A model generated the notes under the pieces. It ran no database searches. It was not told the origin of the DNA and saw only the letters and a program-made list of their open reading frames with translations. Shown here piece by piece: positions 47,060 to 54,642 of a stretch of 64,000 bases of DNA. The DNA is from Candidatus Nitrohelix vancouverensis. GTDB taxonomy: Bacteria; Nitrospinota; Nitrospinia; Nitrospinales; VA-1. The translations under genes and the position numbers were made by a program. Every line of letters begins with the position of its first letter. Position 1 is the stretch's first letter. The stretch covers positions 1,700,557-1,764,556 of the forward strand of contig CP048620.1 in assembly GCA_015698305.1 (NCBI GenBank), read 5' to 3'.

Positions 47060-48130
47060 TTATCCTGAAACCTGTGAGTTCAATCCCAAACGTTCGCCGC
47101 GATATTCGCCAGAGAGAGCGCGCGCGACCCATTCGGGGTTATCCAGATACCATTGAACGGTTTTGCGAAGTCCCGACTCGAAATCTTCGATCGGTTCCCA
47201 GCCCAGTTCGGTTTTGATCTTGCTTGCGTCGATCGCGTAGCGCAGGTCGTGCCCGGGTCGATCCGAAACGAAAGTGATCAGGGATTCGTGCGGCGCGTGC
47301 GGCGAGTCCGGAAGCAGTTCGTCCATGATAGCGCAAATGCGCTTCACCGTATCGAGATTGGTCATTTCGCTGGAGCCGCCGATATTATAAACCTCGCCGG
47401 GCCGTCCCGATTCGAGCGTCAGCGACAAGGCCCTGCAATGGTCGTCCACATAAAGCCAGTCGCGAACATTCTGCCCCTTGCCGTAAACGGGCAGGGCTTT
47501 GCCGGTCGCGCAGTTATGGATCATGAGCGGTAGAAGTTTTTCCGGGAATTGTCGCGGGCCGTAATTGTTAGAGCAGTTGGTGGTCAGCGTCGGGAGGCCG
47601 TAGGTTTTGAAATAGGAACGCACGAGATGATCCGACGACGCTTTGGAAGCGGCGTAAGGCGAATTGGGCGCGTAAGGCGTTTGTTCCGTAAAATAACCCT
47701 CGGCGCCGAGCGCGCCATAAACTTCGTCCGTGGAGATATGAAGAAAACGGAACGCGTCGCGATCCGCTCCGGAAAGTTGTTTCCAGTAATTTCGCGAAGC
47801 GTTCAGCAATTGAAACGTTCCCAGCACGTTGGTCTGAATGAATTCTTCGGGCGAGTCGATGGAACGATCGACATGCGATTCGGCGGCGAAATTAACGACG
47901 AAGCGCGGCTGGTATTTTTTTAACAATTCATTCAGCGCAGCTGAATCGCAAATATCGCCCTGATGGAAAATATATCTGGGATCGTTTTCGAGAGAAGCGA
48001 GGTTGTCAGGATTCCCGGCATAGGTTAACTTATCCAGGTTGACGACCTTGCAATCGTTATTCTTCAGAAGGGACAGCACAAAGGCGCTGCCTATAAAACC
48101 TGAGCCGCCGGTAACGAAATAAGTGTTCAT
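47060..48130 (-). CDS. rfbB: dTDP-glucose 4,6-dehydratase
   Basis: This 356-residue SDR enzyme converts dTDP-glucose to dTDP-4-keto-6-deoxyglucose. The visible motifs are [12 protein letters not shown] for NAD+, [10 protein letters not shown] with the Ser/Thr-Asp-Glu catalytic set, [12 protein letters not shown] for the Tyr-x-x-x-Lys pair, and [14 protein letters not shown]. It is the first gene of the leftward rfbB-rfbA-rfbD-wbpBD-wbpA unit. Its upstream gap faces the GT-C gene at 48340 and should hold its promoter, which I could not fix. The product feeds rhamnose and possibly other deoxy-sugars. Confidence 0.95.
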   Translation of the reverse strand: MNTYFVTGGSGFIGSAFVLSLLKNNDCKVVNLDKLTYAGNPDNLASLENDPRYIFHQGDICDSAALNELLKKYQPRFVVNFAAESHVDRSIDSPEEFIQTNVLGTFQLLNASRNYWKQLSGADRDAFRFLHISTDEVYGALGAEGYFTEQTPYAPNSPYAASKASSDHLVRSYFKTYGLPTLTTNCSNNYGPRQFPEKLLPLMIHNCATGKALPVYGKGQNVRDWLYVDDHCRALSLTLESGRPGEVYNIGGSSEMTNLDTVKRICAIMDELLPDSPHAPHESLITFVSDRPGHDLRYAIDASKIKTELGWEPIEDFESGLRKTVQWYLDNPEWVARALSGEYRGERLGLNSQVSG

Positions 48131-48339
48131 AGGGCTTTGAAAGAATTTCGAAAAATGCGACGGTCAATAAGAGGAACGCAATAAATAATGAAAAAGTATA
48201 GAGCTTTGCATGTATGATTGCAAGTCATGGGCGGTGTCGTCGCGCGTGATCCTAGCGAATGATTCTGCTTTGTTTTTCTCTAACAAAACGTCCAGTTTGT
48301 GTTGATCTCTTCCTTCCTGAAAATGAGCGACTCTCCTTT

Positions 48340-49935
48340 ATGAACTTGACTGACAGACAGGATACCTCAGACGCTTCCGAATCCTTGATGAATCAAACCT
48401 TGCCGCCCTGGCTGATTTTGCTATTGCTGTGCCTGCTGATGGCGGCGATGCGCTATTACACCTTCGACGAACCTTTCGAGAGGGATATCACAACGCAGGC
48501 GGTCACAGCGCATGAAATCTTGAACGGGAAGAAAATTTATACCGACATTTTCTCCGACCGTCCTCCTCTGTTGCAGGCGACTTATGCGCTTGGGGAATTG
48601 ATCGCGGGTTTTGGTCTCTGGCAGATTTATCTCTTGTGGATTGTGCCGTCTATCATCACGCTGATCGGGGTATATTATTGCGCGACGGCACGCAACAATG
48701 AGACGTCTACAGGTTTATGGGCGGCGACCTTCTGGGCGGTGATTTCCTGCGACCCCTTCGTGCAGGCGAACCAGCCCAACACGGAAGTGTTCATCAACAG
48801 TTGTCTGATTTGGATTCTGGCGCTCATCCTGAGGGATGACGGCAAGGGAAGCGGGCAGGGCAGAGCGGTGGCCATCGGGATTCTTCTCGCTCTCGGCTCG
48901 TTATACAAATACCACGTTGTGTTCATGGCTTTGGCTTTGGGTTTTGTTCACGTCGCCTTGCCACCCGGAGGCATTGAGAATCGCGGGCGCGCATTGCGAC
49001 AACTCGCGACTTCGGCGGGCGTCAGCATCTCGGCCTGGGTCGGTCTGTTTGCGTACTTTTACGCGCTCGGTCGATTCGAAGAGTTCTGGAATGATCTCTT
49101 CGTTTACATGGCCCATTACGGCGGCGATTTGTCTTACAATCTGATTCAGGGAGCGTCTCCCAAAAACTTCCTGCCGGATTTCATGTACGGCGAGATTCCC
49201 TTGATTGCCGTTTGCGTGATAGGGGCCGGACTGTACTGGAATAAGAAGGTCGACAGAACGGCGGCTTGCCTGATCGCTTACGCCGGGGCGGTGGCCCTGA
49301 TGGTCGCCATTCCCGGAAAATTCTTTCCGCATTATTACCAGTTCTGGTTGCCCTTACTGACGTTCGGAGGCGCCAAGGCGATCACCGCCATCGCTGATTT
49401 GAAAGGGGAGGAGGCGGAGGCTTCTTTAAAGGGGATGGGAGTCGCGTTGGTGATTATTTTGCTCGTTATTCAGGTCCGACATTATTTCATAACCCCTGAC
49501 AATTGGGCGCGCATGAAATACGGCGATCTGTTTGCGGAAACGCAGAGAGTGGGTAGAGTGATCAATGATGTGTTGAAGCCCGACGAAACTTTTTTCAACT
49601 GGGGCATGGACTCGGGGCTTCATTTTTATAGCAGGAAACCTCTCCCCAGCGGCGTTGGCGTCTGGCCTCCGGTATTTTTGATCGGTCCCTTGATAGAACC
49701 CTATTCCTTAATATTTAAAGCGGACATGGTTCGCAACAAACCCGAGATGCTGATAGCCGCTCCATACTTTCCACAAACGCATGAAATGTTTCAATGGTTG
49801 TTGGAAAGCTACGCCGTGTTTCCTGATAATACTCCGTACGCCCCTTTCAAATTCTATTACCGTAAAGGCGGCGCTCTGGAGCAACGGCTTCGCGCCTCAG
49901 GCGCATTCGAGTCACCGGCGAGCAATCCGAGCTAA
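48340..49935 (+). CDS. GT-C type membrane glycosyltransferase (ArnT/PMT-like)
   Basis: This 531-residue polytopic membrane protein has an N-terminal segment followed by FERDITTQAVTAHEILNG and YTDIFSDRPPLLQATY, matching the first-loop acidic motif of PMT_2/GT39-like enzymes that use polyprenyl-phosphate sugars on the outer membrane face. About ten further hydrophobic segments follow. The chosen start is ATG 48340; the frame opens at ATG 48259, but those 27 residues are not conserved in wording. Its stop lies two bases from the convergent aminotransferase gene. Confidence 0.8.
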   Translation: MNLTDRQDTSDASESLMNQTLPPWLILLLLCLLMAAMRYYTFDEPFERDITTQAVTAHEILNGKKIYTDIFSDRPPLLQATYALGELIAGFGLWQIYLLWIVPSIITLIGVYYCATARNNETSTGLWAATFWAVISCDPFVQANQPNTEVFINSCLIWILALILRDDGKGSGQGRAVAIGILLALGSLYKYHVVFMALALGFVHVALPPGGIENRGRALRQLATSAGVSISAWVGLFAYFYALGRFEEFWNDLFVYMAHYGGDLSYNLIQGASPKNFLPDFMYGEIPLIAVCVIGAGLYWNKKVDRTAACLIAYAGAVALMVAIPGKFFPHYYQFWLPLLTFGGAKAITAIADLKGEEAEASLKGMGVALVIILLVIQVRHYFITPDNWARMKYGDLFAETQRVGRVINDVLKPDETFFNWGMDSGLHFYSRKPLPSGVGVWPPVFLIGPLIEPYSLIFKADMVRNKPEMLIAAPYFPQTHEMFQWLLESYAVFPDNTPYAPFKFYYRKGGALEQRLRASGAFESPASNPS

Positions 49936-49937
49936 AC

Positions 49938-51464
49938 TCATTGATAAAACGCCTTGAGCATATTGACGACATGCGTCTGTTGTTGCTCGGTGACCTCGTG
50001 CGAGATCGGTAAGGCAAGAACCTGATCGGCGGCGTCCTCGGCATGAGGGAAGTCGCCTTTTTTGTATCCCAGCGAAGCGAAACATTCCTGTAGATGCAGA
50101 GGGACGGGGTAATAGATTTCGGAGGCCACGCCGCGTTCGCCAAGAAAGGTTCGCATCGCGTCGCGGTCTTTTGGAATCCGCACCACATACTGATTGTAAG
50201 AATGCCCAGGCTCGACGCAGGCGGGCGTGTCAATGCGTTCAGACAACCCGGCCTTGCGGATCATGCTGGTATAACGCGCGGCGTTTTCCTGACGTCGTCG
50301 AATCCAGCCGTCCAGATATTTCAATTTTGCGGAAACCACGGCGGCTTGAATCGCGTCGATGCGGAAGTTGCCGCCGACCACCTGATGATAATATTTAGGC
50401 TCTGCGCCGTGAACGCGGAGTATGGAAAGCTGTTTGTAGAGGGCCTCGTCCTTGACCGTCACCAGACCGCCGTCGCCAAAACCGCCGAGATTTTTTGTCG
50501 GGAAGAAAGAGAAACAGCCGTAGTCGCCCAGCGATCCGGCGGGACGGTTTTGATATTTCGATCCGATCGCCTGTGCGGCGTCTTCAATGACCGTCAGCTT
50601 GTGCGCTGATGCCAGCTTGTTGATGGCGTCCATATTGGCGCATTGACCGTATAAATGGACGGGAAGAATTGCTTTCGTCTTTGGCGTGATGCGTTCTTCA
50701 ATGAGAGCGGGGTCGATGTTGAAGCTGTTCGGTTCGATATCGACAAACACGGGAGTCGCGCCCAGTCTGGCAATCGCTCCCACGGTGGCGAAGAAGGTGA
50801 AAGGAGTGGTGATGACTTCATCGCCGGGGCCAACGCCTGCGGCCATCAGGGAAATGATCAGGGCGTCGGTGCCCGATGAGACGCCGACCGCGTGGGGAGT
50901 CTCGCAATAACTGGCGACTTGCGATTCCATTTCCTTGACCTTGCCGCCGAGAATGAAATGCCCTGAGCGAATGACGTCGGCCATTTCATTTTCAATATCC
51001 GACAGGGTTTCCGGGTAGCTCGCGCCAATATTAAGGAGAGGGACGTGTTTTGTGCGACCGCCGACCACTGTGAGCGTTTCCACCAGGGTTTGCACGGTGC
51101 AGGCCTGGGCCGGACAATTTTTAAACAATCCCACATTGACAGCGACGATACCGTCCAGATTGTAGGCCTGATTGGCTGTGATGGAGACGCGGGTATTGAT
51201 GTTGTTCGACGGGTGAACCATGCATTGGGACATTTCATGGACGGTCAGATTGAGCAGGTTCAATTGTTCCAGCGCCCGGTTCAGGTTGGCTTTTTGCAAT
51301 TCGGCGTCTTCTCTTTGTTGAATGGAAGCGAGTAAGGCCCCAGCATGGAAAGCAGTGGCCCAAAGCGAGGCGCCTTTCTCCTGGCAGATCTCGAACAAGG
51401 GTTCAATGGTTGAAAAATCTCGAGCGGCTTTTGACAAGACGTCAACATGAATTATATATTGCAT
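49938..51464 (-). CDS. DegT/DnrJ/EryC1 sugar aminotransferase with PIN-like N-terminal domain
   Basis: Residues ~140-508 are a PLP-dependent sugar aminotransferase of the DegT family (SSGTDALIISLMAAG, EDAAQAIGSKYQ, and FFPTKNLGGFGDGG with the PLP lysine). It is probably WbpE-like, putting the amino group on the 3-keto sugar before the WbpD-like step. Residues ~1-125 are unusual. They read like a PIN nuclease fold: MQYIIHVDVL with Asp8, and a closing ANQAYNLDGIVAVN strand-helix. However, the middle glutamate and one of the later aspartates are missing, so it is probably not an active nuclease. The combination is rare in my experience. Confidence 0.8.
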   Translation of the reverse strand: MQYIIHVDVLSKAARDFSTIEPLFEICQEKGASLWATAFHAGALLASIQQREDAELQKANLNRALEQLNLLNLTVHEMSQCMVHPSNNINTRVSITANQAYNLDGIVAVNVGLFKNCPAQACTVQTLVETLTVVGGRTKHVPLLNIGASYPETLSDIENEMADVIRSGHFILGGKVKEMESQVASYCETPHAVGVSSGTDALIISLMAAGVGPGDEVITTPFTFFATVGAIARLGATPVFVDIEPNSFNIDPALIEERITPKTKAILPVHLYGQCANMDAINKLASAHKLTVIEDAAQAIGSKYQNRPAGSLGDYGCFSFFPTKNLGGFGDGGLVTVKDEALYKQLSILRVHGAEPKYYHQVVGGNFRIDAIQAAVVSAKLKYLDGWIRRRQENAARYTSMIRKAGLSERIDTPACVEPGHSYNQYVVRIPKDRDAMRTFLGERGVASEIYYPVPLHLQECFASLGYKKGDFPHAEDAADQVLALPISHEVTEQQQTHVVNMLKAFYQ

Positions 51465-51920
51465 GGCAAATTATCGAATTGAGAGGGTGGTTGCAGGTCA
51501 GGGAGTTGAGCAAAACGCTCAATCGGATTGTTTTTTACAATCAGCGCCTGACTTCATTTGATCTGTATTTTTTGTTTCCGGCGCGAAATAAATTAGCGAC
51601 AATGGCTTTGATGAATCGTAAGTTTAAAGAATTGGCGGGAAAATGTTTCGCGATCTGAAAACTGAAATCGTCGGGGAAAAGTATATGACTTTGAATCTGC
51701 GATTGCAAGCGAGAGAGTCAAACGGCGAATCGCCCGATACACAGGCGTTATGGCGTGGGGATGCGCGCTCTTTTCTGGGTCCTGACGGGCGCGCCCTGCA
51801 GGATTTCGCGGCGGTTTTTTGATTGCATCCCATCGCGCCGCGGTTTAGCTTCGCAGGTAGGCAGGATCGGTTTTTCACTGGCAGATACCGGAATCCGCAT
51901 TGTTTTCAGGATAGAAATTC
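51465..51920. other. Intergenic region between aminotransferase and HAD gene
   Basis: These 456 bases lie upstream of two divergent genes. No repeat, hairpin with a T-run or RNA gene was seen. One 45-codon frame at 51685-51822 has a plausible ribosome-binding site and is listed separately. A longer frame at 51410-51658 begins inside the antisense of the aminotransferase gene and is not convincing. Confidence 0.4.
51685..51822 (+). CDS. Possible 45-residue small protein
   Basis: ATG 51685 follows GGGGAAAAGTAT, giving a fair ribosome-binding site, and opens a 45-codon frame ending in TGA at 51820-51822. The peptide starts MTLNLRLQARESNGESPD. Nothing about it is recognisable. The context is an otherwise empty gap. 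It is listed only because the start signal is reasonable. Confidence 0.2.
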   Translation: MTLNLRLQARESNGESPDTQALWRGDARSFLGPDGRALQDFAAVF

Positions 51921-52538
51921 ATGACAACGAACGCCACCCAAAATTCCAACGCCGTTTCAGCAAGTCGGGAAGGGCTGACTTTTTGCAAGCTCTGGAGATT
52001 GCTTTCCATCCCCTTCAGTCCGCGCAAGCTGTCTCCCTGGTTTGCAGTCGATTCCATCGCAGAGATTGATATCCAGCGCTTGATAAACGACGGGATTCAG
52101 GGGGTCTTGCTCGATGCCGACGGCGTGCTCGCATCGCATCGGAGCCGTGTGTTTCCTGAACCGTCGCTGGCCTTTGTTCGCGAGATGATGACAATGGGAC
52201 TCCGGGTCGCAATTTACACCAATGCGGATGAAAGCCGTTTTCAGCAGTTTGAGGGGGTTCCCGTGGTGAAAAACGTACCCGCCAAGCCGGATCGAAAGGG
52301 ATTTGAAATTGCGGCTCGCGAGTATTTGAATGTTCAGGATTTTTCGAGGGTGTGCATGGTGGGCGATAATTTTGTCACCGACGGCGGAGCGGTCGAGGCC
52401 GGGATGCGATTTGTGCATGTGAAACCCATCGCCGGGTGCGAAAAGCCGATTCACAGATGGACGCGCCGTCTGGCCTATGAATGCGCGCGGTTGTATTTTC
52501 CTGGGAAATTTCGAACTCGTTCCGGGCTTTCCTCATGA
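51921..52538 (+). CDS. YqeG-like HAD-family phosphatase
   Basis: This 205-residue protein fits the YqeG branch of HAD type IIIA phosphatases. It has a DSIAEIDIQRL lead-in, motif I LLDADGVLA, motif II YTNADE, the lysine region PAKPDRKGFE, and motif III VGDNFVTDGGA. Motif I reads DADG rather than the common DLDNT. The nucleophile and the general acid aspartate are both present. The substrate is unknown. AGGA lies nine bases upstream of ATG 51921. The GT2 gene follows after 34 bases. Confidence 0.75.
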   Translation: MTTNATQNSNAVSASREGLTFCKLWRLLSIPFSPRKLSPWFAVDSIAEIDIQRLINDGIQGVLLDADGVLASHRSRVFPEPSLAFVREMMTMGLRVAIYTNADESRFQQFEGVPVVKNVPAKPDRKGFEIAAREYLNVQDFSRVCMVGDNFVTDGGAVEAGMRFVHVKPIAGCEKPIHRWTRRLAYECARLYFPGKFRTRSGLSS

Positions 52539-52572
52539 CGGGTTTACAGTTTTTAGAAAGCGCTGGCCTGCT

Positions 52573-53562
52573 ATGAGCGACGCCGACAAACTCGCGGTCA
52601 TCATCGTGAACTGGAATTCCGGCGCTTATCTCCGCCAATGTCTGGAGGCTTTAGCGAATCAGTCGCGAACGCCGGACCGGGTTCTGGTGGTGGACAACGC
52701 CAGCTCCGACGATTCCGCCTCCAGCCTGCTGGCGAATTTCCCGAAGGTGGAATTTTTATTTCAGAAAGACAATCTGGGTTTTGCCGCCGGAAACAATCTC
52801 GCGGTGTCGATGGCGTCTGATTGTCGCTGGGTGGCGTTTTTGAATCCCGACGCATTTCCCGAACCCGACTGGCTTGAAGCTCTGCTTCGCGCGGCGGCGG
52901 ATCATCCTGAATGTTCGTCATTCGGTAGTCGAATGCGCATGCATGGGACGACTGATTTGTTGGATGGGACGGGCGATGTCTATCATATCAGCGGCATGGC
53001 CTGGCGGAGGGACCACGGCGTGGCTGAATCTGCGACCGACCGACAAGCGGGCGAAATTTTTTCGCCCTGCGCGGCGGCGGCCTTGTTTTCGAGAGAAGCG
53101 TTTCTTGAGGCAGGAGGCTTCGACGTTTCTTATTTTTGTTATTTTGAAGATGTCGATCTGGGATTTCGTTTACGGCTGGCGGGGCGCCAAAGTTATTACG
53201 TGAAAGACGCGATCGTCTCTCATGTCGGTTCGGGAACCACAGCGCGAGACAGCGATTTCGCGGTGTACCACGGCGCTCGCAACCTGGTCTGGACCTACGT
53301 CAAGAACATGCCGGGTTATTTGTTCTGGGTTTATCTTCCGCAACATTTAGCGGCGAATATCGCGGCGCTGGTCTGGTATTCCCTGCGAGGTCAGACGGGA
53401 ACCATCATCAAAGCGAAATGCGACGCTCTCGCGGGTCTGCCGCGTATTTGGAAGGAGCGTCAAGTACAGGCGAAACTCCGCAAGATTTCCATGTCGGAGC
53501 TCCGGCGCATGTTGAAGAAAGGCTGGGTTTTGCCCTACTCAAAGGCGAAACGGGGCGTTTAG
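52573..53562 (+). CDS. Family 2 glycosyltransferase (rhamnosyltransferase-like)
   Basis: This 329-residue GT2 protein has AVIIVNWNSGAYLRQCLEAL at the N-terminus, VVDNASSDDS, QKDNLGFAAGNN and LNPDAFPEPDWLEAL in place of a DxD site, and then ACAAAALFSREAFLEAGGFD, YFEDVDLGFRLRLAG and HVGSGTT. This wording is close to WbbL-type rhamnosyltransferases and dTDP-rhamnose is made nearby, so L-rhamnose is the likely donor. ATG 52573 is used; the frame opens earlier at 52477 but that region overlaps the HAD gene. The stop lies nine bases from the convergent TPR gene. Confidence 0.85.
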   Translation: MSDADKLAVIIVNWNSGAYLRQCLEALANQSRTPDRVLVVDNASSDDSASSLLANFPKVEFLFQKDNLGFAAGNNLAVSMASDCRWVAFLNPDAFPEPDWLEALLRAAADHPECSSFGSRMRMHGTTDLLDGTGDVYHISGMAWRRDHGVAESATDRQAGEIFSPCAAAALFSREAFLEAGGFDVSYFCYFEDVDLGFRLRLAGRQSYYVKDAIVSHVGSGTTARDSDFAVYHGARNLVWTYVKNMPGYLFWVYLPQHLAANIAALVWYSLRGQTGTIIKAKCDALAGLPRIWKERQVQAKLRKISMSELRRMLKKGWVLPYSKAKRGV

Positions 53563-53571
53563 ACCGATTTC

Positions 53572-54522
53572 TCACTCCTCTTCAAGAGTAACGGAACCGA
53601 TGTACTGCTCTTTGATTCGTTCGATTTTCTCTCTCACGCGATCAACGCTGTTTTGAGCCACGCGGCGTTCTGAATTTTCTTTCTGGAAGTGCCGGTTGCG
53701 GATTTCAAAAGCCTTGGCGAACAGGGGTTCGGCTTTGGCGTAGTCGCCTTTTTTCTCCAGCATGTCGGCAAGATTGTTCAAGGCGATGGCGATGTTGGGA
53801 TGATCCGGGCCGAAGACTTTTTCGCTGATGATTAAAGCGCGTCGATAGAGCGGAACCGCCAGATCGTATTCTCCCATGTTGGCATAGAGAAGGGCCAGAT
53901 TGTTCAAGGAAGCGGCGACGTTGGGATGATTCTTGCCAAGGGTTTTTTCGCTGACTTCCAGAGAACGGATTTCCCAAGGCTCGGCTTTTTTCAACTCGCC
54001 CTGCGATTCATAAACGCCGGCCAGGTAATTTGCCGAAACGGCGATGTTCGAGTGAAACGGCCCCAGCTTGTTTTCCCGCATTTTCAACGAATGCAGGTGT
54101 AGCGCTTCGGCTTTTTGAAATTCCCCGAGATACGAATAGATCAAACCGTGATTGTCCAGAGAAGCGGCGACTTTCAAATGGTCGGCTCCCAGACTGGACT
54201 CCAGAATTTTCAAGGAATCCCTGAACAGCGTTCGCGCTTCCTTGTAATTTCCCAAAGCGGCCTGAACCAGCGCCAGATTATTGAGTGAAACTCCCAGATT
54301 GGGGTGGTCGGATTGAAGTTCTACTTTTCTTATTTCGACGCCTTTCAAGGCGGGAGCGAGCGCTTCTTCAAATTTACCCTGTTGGTACAACTCGATCACC
54401 TGGCGATTGTAAGGTTCTCCACTGTCAAAGGTCTGGGCAAATGCGGATGGGATGGAAGCGGTCAACAACAGGCCAGACAGCAGGGCAATAGAGCAGAATC
54501 GAATGGGTGAAGAAAATAGCAT
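53572..54522 (-). CDS. Secreted TPR-repeat protein (kinesin-light-chain type)
   Basis: The 316-residue protein starts with a signal peptide (LLSGLLLTASIPSAFAQ, cleavage after about 29). It then has five tandem 42-residue TPR units with the period HPNVAASLNNLALLYANMG, the kinesin-light-chain/TPR_12 type. This makes an alpha-solenoid that binds other proteins in the periplasm. It stands alone on the minus strand, with about 120 bases to the next gene upstream. It may be a scaffold for export or assembly of the glycan; the partner is unknown. Confidence 0.8.
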   Translation of the reverse strand: MLFSSPIRFCSIALLSGLLLTASIPSAFAQTFDSGEPYNRQVIELYQQGKFEEALAPALKGVEIRKVELQSDHPNLGVSLNNLALVQAALGNYKEARTLFRDSLKILESSLGADHLKVAASLDNHGLIYSYLGEFQKAEALHLHSLKMRENKLGPFHSNIAVSANYLAGVYESQGELKKAEPWEIRSLEVSEKTLGKNHPNVAASLNNLALLYANMGEYDLAVPLYRRALIISEKVFGPDHPNIAIALNNLADMLEKKGDYAKAEPLFAKAFEIRNRHFQKENSERRVAQNSVDRVREKIERIKEQYIGSVTLEEE

Positions 54523-54642
54523 GGCAGGAATTCCTCTCAGGCGCTTACGGGTTAATTACGCAGGACCGGGTCGGGGTTGACCCAAGGCTATTCTACATCT
54601 TAAAGCTCATTTATTTCAACCACTGAGCCTAAAAAAAGCGCT

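Noticed and set aside
49938-51464. Toxin-antitoxin reading of the PIN-like domain
   Set aside because: The domain is fused to an aminotransferase, lacks part of the active site and has no antitoxin gene beside it.
51410-51658. Plus-strand frame of 82 codons starting inside the antisense of the aminotransferase gene
   Set aside because: The start is a TTG within another gene, and the sequence shows no domain or conserved pattern.
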